10,429 nucleotides of DNA from VRUE01 sp036376915 (lineage in GTDB: Bacteria > Actinomycetota > Thermoleophilia > Solirubrobacterales > 70-9), in assembly GCA_036376915.1 (NCBI GenBank), contig DASUZK010000111.1, positions 1 to 10,429 on the forward strand. The letters are read 5' to 3'. The notes beneath the pieces are model-generated. The model saw nothing but the letters and a program-made list of their open reading frames with translations, ran no database searches and had not been told where the DNA came from. The translations under genes and the position numbers were made by a program. Within the stretch, counting starts at the first letter, position 1; each line of letters opens with the position of its first letter. Positions 1-5,330 of the stretch are shown in pieces.

Positions 1-63
1 TGAAATGGACGGATAAGTCGCCACACCCGATGCGGGATTGCATTTCCGCGGCTTCGCGACATT

Positions 64-94
64 CGTTTGGAGGACGGCCAGACTCCTTCCAACG
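64..94. terminator. Second hairpin, possible tandem or bidirectional terminator
   Basis: The arms are CGTTTGGAGGA (64-74) and TCCTTCCAACG (84-94) around a 9-nt loop. Nine Watson-Crick pairs, one G.U and one mismatch can form. It lies directly beyond the 98-128 hairpin in the direction of ltrA transcription. It could be a backup terminator for ltrA or serve a gene arriving from the left. No T-run follows. Confidence 0.33.
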
Positions 95-97
95 CAT

Positions 98-128
98 TTG
101 GGGAGGGACATCCGCCATCCCCATCCAA
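98..128 (-). terminator. Imperfect hairpin just after the ltrA-like stop
   Basis: The arms are TTGGGGAGGGA (98-108) and TCCCCATCCAA (118-128), separated by 9 nt. They pair as TTGG/CCAA, one G.U, two mismatches, then GGGA/TCCC. The hairpin starts 11 nt downstream of the minus-strand stop at 140-142. There is no T-tract, as is common for terminators in high-GC actinobacteria, so termination is inferred from position and structure only. Confidence 0.3.
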
Positions 129-139
129 CCGGCCTAGGG

Positions 140-1351
140 TCAGCCTGATTCCGTCCGCGGGTGGCGGACCTGATGGCGCCCCTCGCCGTAGCTGCGTGTC
201 TCGTAGGCGATCATCGCCCAGATCAGGACGTTGGCGACGGCGAGGGCAACGAGGGCTGGCACCTCGGTCGCGACCGGGATCAGGAGCAGCAGCACAAGCG
301 CCAGCAGCAGGCGCTGGCGGTTGATCGTGTGGATGTGGCGGTAGCGAAAGGTGACGTGGCCGAGCAGGTAGAGGGCGAGCCCACCGAGCAGGGCGAAGGC
401 AAGCACCCCGTCGAGGTGGGCGTCGAAGTGGCCGATCGTCTTCTTCAGGCCGAGGGCGACGAGCACGATCCCGGCAACCATCAGCAGGTGCAGGTAGGAG
501 TAGGAGTCGCGCGCCATCTCGTTTTGGATCTTGCCCGGCTCGGCCTCGGCGAGACGCCTGGCGGCGACGATCGCGACGATGTCGAAGTAGATCCACCACA
601 TCGCCGCGGTCAGGGTGACGCCGAGCACGGCGGCGGCGCCGATCCCGAGCGTGAGCTCGTGGGCGGCGCCGAGGCCGATCGCGACGATCGACTCGCCGAG
701 GGCGATGATCACGATCAGCCCATGGCGCTCGGCGAAGTGGCCGGGGACGAGCTTCCAGCCTTCGGAGCCGAAGAAGTAGGGGCCGCTCATGTCGAGCAGG
801 AGGGCGAGCGCCCACAGTGACCCCTGGGCGAGGCCGTCGAAGAGCGAAGCCGTGGCCAGCAGCGCGACCGCGACGGCGGTGCTGGCGGCCAGGGCCAAGA
901 CCGAGTGGCGCAGCGCGTCGTCCTCGGGGCTGGCGAGCATGAAGAGGGCGATGTGGGCGGTTCGCACCAGCCCGTAGATCAGGGCGAAGGCGAGCGCGAG
1001 GTTGCCGAACGCTTCCGGCACGCAGAGGGAGACGAGCAGCAGCGCCGCTATCGCGCCGAACATGACCAGCCGCACCGCGCCCTCCTCGGGGTCGATCACG
1101 CTGGTCAGCCAGGAGTACCCGGTCCACGACCACCAGAGCATGCCCAGGACCAGCAGCCCCTGGACCAGCCCCTCCCAGCTCGGGTGGTGCGCCATCAGCG
1201 CCGTGCACTGGGTCAGCGCCAGGACGAAGACGAGGTCGAAGAAGAGCTCCAGCGGCGTCACCCGCTCCCCTTCGCGCAGGGTCGCGGTCAGGCGCGAGGA
1301 GCGGTTCGGGTCGTTGACCGCCACCGCAGCATCATCGCAATCCCGGCCCAT
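140..1351 (-). CDS. Low temperature requirement protein A (LtrA) family membrane protein
   Basis: This 403-residue polytopic membrane protein belongs to the LtrA family, named from a Listeria locus needed for growth in the cold; its biochemical role is unsettled. The family signature ELFFDLVFVLALTQ is at residues 35-48, following the basic N-terminus. A second conserved block, HFAERHGLIVIIALGES, is at 205-221, and RDSYSYLHLLMVAG is at 281-294. About ten to twelve hydrophobic segments fill the rest, and the length is normal for the family. The ATG at 1351 is preceded by GGAAGGGA, an adequate but very close Shine-Dalgarno. The gene is divergent from the DHA2 transporter; the shared upstream region carries a perfect 15-bp inverted repeat that overlaps this ribosome binding site. 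The family assignment is secure. The function (transport, stress or envelope) is not. The cold-growth label should not be read as a demonstrated role here. Confidence 0.9.
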   Translation of the reverse strand: MGRDCDDAAVAVNDPNRSSRLTATLREGERVTPLELFFDLVFVLALTQCTALMAHHPSWEGLVQGLLVLGMLWWSWTGYSWLTSVIDPEEGAVRLVMFGAIAALLLVSLCVPEAFGNLALAFALIYGLVRTAHIALFMLASPEDDALRHSVLALAASTAVAVALLATASLFDGLAQGSLWALALLLDMSGPYFFGSEGWKLVPGHFAERHGLIVIIALGESIVAIGLGAAHELTLGIGAAAVLGVTLTAAMWWIYFDIVAIVAARRLAEAEPGKIQNEMARDSYSYLHLLMVAGIVLVALGLKKTIGHFDAHLDGVLAFALLGGLALYLLGHVTFRYRHIHTINRQRLLLALVLLLLIPVATEVPALVALAVANVLIWAMIAYETRSYGEGRHQVRHPRTESG

Positions 1352-1354
1352 TCC

Positions 1355-1404
1355 CTTCCGGTGCGACTTTATGGACTTGTGAGGTCAATAAGTCGCACCG
1401 GAAG
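1355..1404. promoter_or_regulatory. Perfect 15-bp inverted repeat in the ltrA/transporter divergent region
   Basis: The arms are CTTCCGGTGCGACTT (1355-1369) and AAGTCGCACCGGAAG (1390-1404), separated by 20 nt. The left arm ends 3 nt before the ltrA-like ATG and includes its GGAAG ribosome-binding sequence. The right arm ends 27 nt before the transporter GTG. Two readings are possible: a pair of inverted operator sites controlling both genes, or an RNA hairpin in the ltrA leader that hides its ribosome binding site. The minus-strand hexamer TTGACC (1388-1383) in the spacer could be a -35 element for ltrA, but no clear -10 follows. Confidence 0.55.
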
Positions 1405-1419
1405 CGCCGGGGTGGGGCA

Positions 1420-1431
1420 TAGGATCGCAAC
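1420..1431 (+). promoter_or_regulatory. Putative -10 box TAGGAT with leaderless-type spacing, or AGGA ribosome binding site
   Basis: TAGGAT (1420-1425) lies 6 nt before the GTG at 1432, the spacing expected for a leaderless actinobacterial transcript starting at the initiation codon. The embedded AGGA (1421-1424) could instead be a weak Shine-Dalgarno at 7 nt. No convincing -35 is seen. Either reading supports GTG 1432 as the start. Confidence 0.35.
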
Positions 1432-2976
1432 GTGGACAAGGCCAAGCGCCGGGTGCTGATCGCGATCGTCGTGCCGTTGATCATGGTGGGGATCGACGGC
1501 ACGATCCTCAACGTCGCCCTGCCGACGATCGCCCGCGACCTCGACACCAACTCCTCGGAGCTGGTCTGGATCAACTCCGCCTACATCATCGCCTTCGGCA
1601 GCACGATCCTGCTCTCGGCTTCGCTGGGCGACAAGTTCGGCCGCAAGCGGGTCCTCCAGCTCGGCATGGCCGTCTTCATCGTCGGCTCGGCGATGTCCGG
1701 CCTCTCCGACGTGCTCGACAGCGCCACCTTCCTCATCTTCGCCCGGGCGATCCAGGGCCTCGGCGCCGGGGCGATCCCGCCCTCGACCCTTTCGCTGATT
1801 CGCTCCGAGTTCACCGACGAGGGAGAGCGGGCGCGGGCGATCGGCCTCTGGGCCGGGATGTCGGCGATCGGCCTCGCCGCCGGCCCGATCCTCGGCGGCC
1901 TGATCCTCAACTCGACCTCCGCCTGGGGCTGGATCTTCTACATCAACGTCCCGATCGTGATCATCGGCCAGGTGCTGATCCACCGCTCCGTCAACGAGTC
2001 GCGCGACCCCGAGGCGCCGCCGATCGACACGATCGGCGCGCTGCTCTCGCTGACCGGGCTATTCGCCCTCTTCTTCGGCCTGATCGAAGGGCCCGAGCGC
2101 GGCTGGGGCTCGGCGCCGGTCCTCGTCTCCTTCGTGCTCGCGGCCGCCCTGCTCGCCTACTTCGTCGTCTTCGAGCTGCGTCAGAAGTTTCCCCAGCTCG
2201 ACCCGAGGCTGTTCAGCTCGGCGCCGTTCACCTCGGGGATGCTGGCGATCACCGTCGCCTTCCTCGCCCTGATGGGCCTGGTCTACGAGCTCACCCTCTA
2301 CCTGCAGACCGTGCGCGACTTCTCGCCGCTGAAGGCCGGCGTCTCGCTGGTTCCGTTCGCGGTCGCGCTGATGGTCGTCGCGCCGCTGGCGCCGAAAATC
2401 GCCGAGCGCAGAGGGGACCGGGTGACGGTAATGGCCGGGATGGTCGCCCTCGGCGCCGGGATGCTCGTCCTGCTCGCCGCCACCACGAGCTCTTCCTATT
2501 GGGTCATCCTGGTCAGCCTGGTCCTCTCGGGCGCCGGCGTCTCGCTGGTCCAGCCACCCGCCTCGGCGGCGATGATGAGCTCGGTCTCGGCGGCGAAGGC
2601 CGGCATGGCCTCGGGGACGAACGCGGCGATCCGTCAGATCGGCGCCTCCTTCGGGATCGCGATGATGGGCGGCATCGGCGAGTCCGTCTTCGCCAGCTAC
2701 CTGACCGACTCCAAGATCTTCGGCCAGCTCCCACCACCGGCTCAATCGACCGCCGAATCGAGCATCAACGGCGCGATCGCGGTTGGCGAAAAGGCCGGCG
2801 GCCCAGCGGGCCAGGAACTGATCGAAGTCGCCTCGACCGGCTTCGTCAACGGCATGCACTGGGCGGTGATCGTCGCCGGCGCCTTCTGCGGCCTCGGTTT
2901 TGTCCTCGCGGCGAAGCTGATCCCCAAGCGCGCCGACGCCGACGCAGACCACCGCCGTCCCGCCGGCGGCGTTTAG
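1432..2976 (+). CDS. DHA2-type (EmrB/QacA) MFS drug:proton antiporter
   Basis: This 514-residue transporter matches the 14-TM DHA2 branch of the major facilitator superfamily, which exports drugs or metabolites using the proton gradient. Visible motifs are the TM1 motif DGTILNVALP (22-31), motif A GDKFGRKRV (66-74) in the first cytoplasmic loop, motif B RAIQGLGAGAIPP (105-117), and motif C GPILGG (151-156), the antiporter signature in TM5. WIFYINVP (167-174), typical of this family, follows. Length is normal. The start is GTG at 1432; the residues that follow give a short basic N-terminus before TM1. The substrate cannot be read from sequence. It is the first gene of a plus-strand run and is divergent from the ltrA-like gene. 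No regulator of the TetR or MarR type, which commonly flanks such pumps, is present next to it. A 77-nt gap with hairpins follows, so it may be transcribed separately from downstream genes. Confidence 0.93.
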   Translation: MDKAKRRVLIAIVVPLIMVGIDGTILNVALPTIARDLDTNSSELVWINSAYIIAFGSTILLSASLGDKFGRKRVLQLGMAVFIVGSAMSGLSDVLDSATFLIFARAIQGLGAGAIPPSTLSLIRSEFTDEGERARAIGLWAGMSAIGLAAGPILGGLILNSTSAWGWIFYINVPIVIIGQVLIHRSVNESRDPEAPPIDTIGALLSLTGLFALFFGLIEGPERGWGSAPVLVSFVLAAALLAYFVVFELRQKFPQLDPRLFSSAPFTSGMLAITVAFLALMGLVYELTLYLQTVRDFSPLKAGVSLVPFAVALMVVAPLAPKIAERRGDRVTVMAGMVALGAGMLVLLAATTSSSYWVILVSLVLSGAGVSLVQPPASAAMMSSVSAAKAGMASGTNAAIRQIGASFGIAMMGGIGESVFASYLTDSKIFGQLPPPAQSTAESSINGAIAVGEKAGGPAGQELIEVASTGFVNGMHWAVIVAGAFCGLGFVLAAKLIPKRADADADHRRPAGGV

Positions 2977-3013
2977 GCAAGCCGCTTTCCAGCGGCCTGG
3001 GGAAGGGTCCCCC
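2977..3013 (+). terminator. Two small hairpins after the transporter gene
   Basis: GCCGC (2981-2985) pairs with GCGGC (2992-2996) around a 6-nt loop, 4 nt after the stop. GGGGA (2999-3003) pairs with TCCCC (3008-3012) around a 4-nt loop. Tandem GC-rich stems without a T-run could attenuate or terminate transcription between the transporter and the hydrolase gene. The stems are short (5 bp each), so the evidence is modest. Confidence 0.3.
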
Positions 3014-3053
3014 ATAGCCCCCAACGCTTCGACTCCTGAGAGGATGCGCGCCG

Positions 3054-4055
3054 ATGGCCGATCGCAAGCGCCCCGAGGCGCCGCGCACTGAGAAGGTATT
3101 GCCGGGCATCTGGCGGCTGCGGCTGCCGTTGCCCTGGCCGGGGGTGCCGCATGGCAACGTCTGGGCTGTCGCCGCCGACGGCGGCATCGTCCTCTTCGAC
3201 ACGGGTATCGGCGGCAAGGGGCGGATGCGGCAGTTCGACCTTGCCCTCGCCCAGGCCGGCTTCGGGCTCGAGGACGTGCGGCTGCTCGTCTGCACCCACT
3301 CCCATACCGACCACTACGGACTGGCGGCGCCGATCGTCGAGGGCGCCGGCTGCGAGCTCTGGATGCACCCCGCCTGGGAACACGTGCGGCTGCTCGCCGA
3401 CGACCCCGCGGCTGCCCTGGAGCAGCGCCTGGAGGTGGCGCGGCAGAGCGGCGTCCCCGCCGCGGCGTTGGAGCGCTACCGCGAGTCCCGCAGCGAGGAC
3501 AACGACAACGGCATCGACGCGATCGTCGAGCCCGACCGCGATCTGCTGCCGGGGGTCGAGGTCGAGACGGACCTCGGCACCTGGCAGGTCCACGAGACGC
3601 CGGGGCACGCACCTTCGCACGTCGTCCTGCACCAGCCCGAGCGCAAGCTGATGATCTCCGGCGATCACCTGCTCGGCCGCACCGTCCTCTTCTTCGACCA
3701 CGGTCACACTCCGGACCCCGTCGGCGAGTTCCTCGGCGGCCTCGACGAGATCGAGCCGCTCAGCGTCGACCTCTGCCTTCCCGGGCACGGCCGGCCCTTC
3801 CGCGACGCCGACGCCAAGATCGCCGAGGCGCGGCGCCAGGTCGACGAGCTGACCGGGAAGGTGCGCGAGTCGCTGGCCGAGGGGGAGAAGCCCCCCTTCG
3901 AGGTGGTCGGCGACATCGTCGGTGCCGAGAACCTGAACACGCCGGTCAGCGCCTGGATCCTGCAGATCGTCCTCTCCTGCCTCGACCATCTGGCGATCCT
4001 GGGCGAGGTCGAGAAGGTGGAGGGGGCCGATCCGCAGAGGTGGAGGTTGGTGTGA
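3054..4055 (+). CDS. Metallo-beta-lactamase-fold hydrolase
   Basis: This 333-residue cytoplasmic protein has the binuclear metal site of the metallo-beta-lactamase superfamily. The HxHxDH motif HSHTDH is at residues 82-87. The third metal histidine is H185 in ETPGHAPSHV. The bridging aspartate is D204 in ISGDHLL, and the last histidine is H245 in LPGHGRPF. All ligands are intact, so an active enzyme is likely. About 85 residues follow the last ligand; this mostly helical C-terminal region is a size seen in LACTB2-like and related MBL hydrolases. The start ATG 3054 is preceded by GAGAGGA at 3038-3044; the ATG at 3044 is in another frame and soon hits a stop. Substrate is unknown: thioesters, lactones, lipid or nucleic acid substrates all occur in the superfamily. 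The SRPBCC gene begins 30 nt downstream, but the pairing does not identify a pathway. Confidence 0.9.
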   Translation: MADRKRPEAPRTEKVLPGIWRLRLPLPWPGVPHGNVWAVAADGGIVLFDTGIGGKGRMRQFDLALAQAGFGLEDVRLLVCTHSHTDHYGLAAPIVEGAGCELWMHPAWEHVRLLADDPAAALEQRLEVARQSGVPAAALERYRESRSEDNDNGIDAIVEPDRDLLPGVEVETDLGTWQVHETPGHAPSHVVLHQPERKLMISGDHLLGRTVLFFDHGHTPDPVGEFLGGLDEIEPLSVDLCLPGHGRPFRDADAKIAEARRQVDELTGKVRESLAEGEKPPFEVVGDIVGAENLNTPVSAWILQIVLSCLDHLAILGEVEKVEGADPQRWRLV

Positions 4056-4071
4056 GGACCAAGCCCTCCTA

Positions 4072-4077
4072 TAGCCT
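4072..4077 (+). promoter_or_regulatory. Putative -10 box TAGCCT before the SRPBCC gene
   Basis: TAGCCT ends 8 nt before the GTG at 4086. No Shine-Dalgarno is visible between the preceding stop and this start, so a leaderless transcript is plausible. TTGGTG at 4047-4052 could be a weak -35 with a long 19-nt spacer. The evidence is positional only. Confidence 0.28.
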
Positions 4078-4085
4078 TCGACGCC

Positions 4086-4529
4086 GTGGCTAGCTTCACT
4101 TTCACTCGCGAGGTAGATGCGCCGGCCGAGACCGTCTTCGAGGTTCTCACCGACCACCGGCGGTACTCGGAGCTCACGCCGCTGAGGAAGTCTGTGCTCG
4201 AGAGGGAGGGGGAGCCTGCGCCCAATGGCGTCGGGGCGATTCGAAAGCTGACCGCTGTCGGGCCGGCATTGCGGGAGGAAGTGATCGCCTATGAGGAGCC
4301 GAGCCGGTTCTCCTACACGCTCCTTTCCGGCCTGCCGGTTCGCGACCATGTCGGGACCGTGGAGCTGACGCCGAACGGCAACGGGACGAAGATGGTCTAC
4401 GCGGTGCGCACCCATCCGACCGTTCCCGTCGTCGGGGCGGTCGTGGTCGCGGTCGTCAAACAGGCGGTCAAGGGTCTCGTCGACGGAGTCGTCGCCGAGT
4501 CCGAGCGGCGCGCTGCGGCCGGAGGTTGA
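4086..4529 (+). CDS. SRPBCC (START/polyketide cyclase-like) family protein
   Basis: This 147-residue protein fits the SRPBCC helix-grip fold, a family that binds hydrophobic ligands in a deep cavity. The opening FTFTREVDAPAETVFEVLTD (residues 4-23) is the classic first strand and helix of the family. Next comes HRRYSELTP (24-32), a mixed strand region with REEVIAYEEPSRFSYTLLSG (63-82), and the paired strands VRDHVGTVELTP (85-96) and GTKMVYAVRTHP (100-111). A long C-terminal helix with VVKQAVKGLVDGVVAESERR (123-142) closes the cavity. No signal peptide is present. The start is GTG 4086, chosen because the family's first strand begins at residue 3. It is tightly linked to its neighbours (30 nt upstream gap, 10 nt downstream gap), which implies co-transcription with the GNAT gene. 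Ligand and role are unknown; many such actinobacterial proteins are uncharacterised. Confidence 0.82.
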   Translation: MASFTFTREVDAPAETVFEVLTDHRRYSELTPLRKSVLEREGEPAPNGVGAIRKLTAVGPALREEVIAYEEPSRFSYTLLSGLPVRDHVGTVELTPNGNGTKMVYAVRTHPTVPVVGAVVVAVVKQAVKGLVDGVVAESERRAAAGG

Positions 4530-4549
4530 GCGGGCGCGGATGAGCCCGC
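4530..4549 (+). promoter_or_regulatory. Small hairpin presenting the GNAT gene start codon in its loop
   Basis: GCGGGC (4530-4535) and GCCCGC (4544-4549) form a 6-bp stem. The 8-nt loop (4536-4543) contains the ATG at 4540. The best upstream Shine-Dalgarno, GGAGGT (4521-4526), overlaps the end of the SRPBCC gene and is 13 nt away. The stem would shorten that effective distance, consistent with translational coupling. In DNA this GC-rich the structure may be chance. Confidence 0.25.
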
Positions 4550-5307
4550 GCGTCGACGAGAAGGAGCTGAGGCGGCGTGCCGTCGAGGGCGTCCGCGACG
4601 AGGTGGAGGCCTTCGGCAGCGGCGCGCCGGACTCGATCCTGATCCGGCGTGAGGGCCTGATCGCCTCGATCGTTCCGGCCTCTCCCCAGCGCTCGCTCTT
4701 CAACGGGGTCTTCTACACCGACCCGGTTGCTCTCGCCGACGAGCTCGACGCCCTGGAAGCCCTCTACGAGTCCAGGGGGGTGCGGGCCTGGACGGTCTGG
4801 GTCCCCGATTCCGATCGCGAGACCGCCCGTCTTCTCGCCTCCCGCGGCCACGTCCTCGACGCCGAGCCGCGGGCGATGGCGATGGAGCTCGCCGATCTCG
4901 GCGCCGGGCCGCCGGCCCCGGCCGGCATCGACCCGGGCCCGATCGGCGCGGCCGTCTGTGCCGAGCTCAACGACCTCGCCTACGGCTACGGCCCCGACGG
5001 CTTCCGCGCCGGTCTCGCCGGGGAGACGTCGATCCGCTGGCATGGCGCGTTCGACGGCGCCGAGCCGGCTGGCTGTGTCGGCACGATCGAGGTCGGCGCG
5101 GACTGCTGCATCACCGGTGTCGCCACGCCGCCCGAGCAGCGCGGGCACGGGATCGCGAGTTGGCTCATGCACCGAGCGCTCGAGGAGGCTCGCGCCGCGG
5201 GCAGGACCACGGCCTCGCTGCAGGCGACCCGGGCCGGTGCGCCGCTTTACGAGCGCCTCGGATTTCGCGACCTCGGCTTCATCGAGATGTGGGAGCTGCG
5301 CCGCTGA
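4540..5307 (+). CDS. GNAT-family N-acetyltransferase
   Basis: This 255-residue protein has a GNAT acetyltransferase domain in its C-terminal half. The acetyl-CoA-binding motif A is at residues 193-210, with the pyrophosphate loop QRGHGI at 200-205. Motif B is at 236-248, where LYERLGF and the following strand match the usual ending of the fold. The N-terminal half (1-120) resembles a degenerate GNAT lobe: it has a YESRGVRAWTVWVP strand and a LLASRGH segment that mimic the family's second-half pattern but lack a CoA loop. A tandem arrangement with one active domain is therefore likely. The acceptor substrate cannot be predicted. ATG 4540 is 10 nt after the SRPBCC stop, with GGAGGT at 4521-4526. 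The gene is co-directional with, and close to, the propeller gene that follows, which starts 23 nt past this stop. Confidence 0.85.
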   Translation: MSPRVDEKELRRRAVEGVRDEVEAFGSGAPDSILIRREGLIASIVPASPQRSLFNGVFYTDPVALADELDALEALYESRGVRAWTVWVPDSDRETARLLASRGHVLDAEPRAMAMELADLGAGPPAPAGIDPGPIGAAVCAELNDLAYGYGPDGFRAGLAGETSIRWHGAFDGAEPAGCVGTIEVGADCCITGVATPPEQRGHGIASWLMHRALEEARAAGRTTASLQATRAGAPLYERLGFRDLGFIEMWELRR

Positions 5308-5314
5308 AGGGCTT

Positions 5315-5320
5315 CTGGAG
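5315..5320 (+). promoter_or_regulatory. Ribosome binding site deciding the propeller gene start
   Basis: CTGGAG (5315-5320) lies 10 nt before GTG 5331 and just after the GNAT stop at 5305-5307. It favours GTG 5331 over upstream in-frame starts, which would lie inside the GNAT gene and add residues unlike the family. Confidence 0.45.
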
Positions 5321-5330
5321 AACGGCGCTG

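Larger units (their letters stand above)
1..139. other. Non-coding segment downstream of the ltrA-like gene
   Basis: No credible gene is seen. The reading frame that opens at a TTG near 67 runs antisense into the ltrA-like gene and has shadow composition. The segment holds two imperfect hairpins (64-94 and 98-128), annotated separately. A 9-mer ATAAGTCGC at 13-21 recurs at 1388-1396 in the inverted repeat upstream of the same gene. The gene to the left of the window is not visible. Confidence 0.5.

Noticed and set aside
67..324. Plus-strand 85-residue frame with a TTG start
   Set aside because: It runs antisense into the ltrA-like gene and has Arg/Pro/Gly/Ala-rich shadow composition with no domain pattern.
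161..1459. Long plus-strand frames antisense to the ltrA-like gene
   Set aside because: They are rich in His/Asp/Glu/Gln/Arg, typical of the reverse frame of a GC-rich membrane protein gene; the opposite strand carries clear LtrA motifs.
2059..3612. 517-residue minus-strand frame across the transporter and hydrolase genes
   Set aside because: It spans two genes with intact motifs on the other strand and is low-complexity Arg/Ala/Pro; a shadow of GC-rich third positions.
2973..4703. 576-residue minus-strand frame opposite the hydrolase, SRPBCC and GNAT genes
   Set aside because: It crosses three well-supported genes and their gaps, and shows no recognisable domain.
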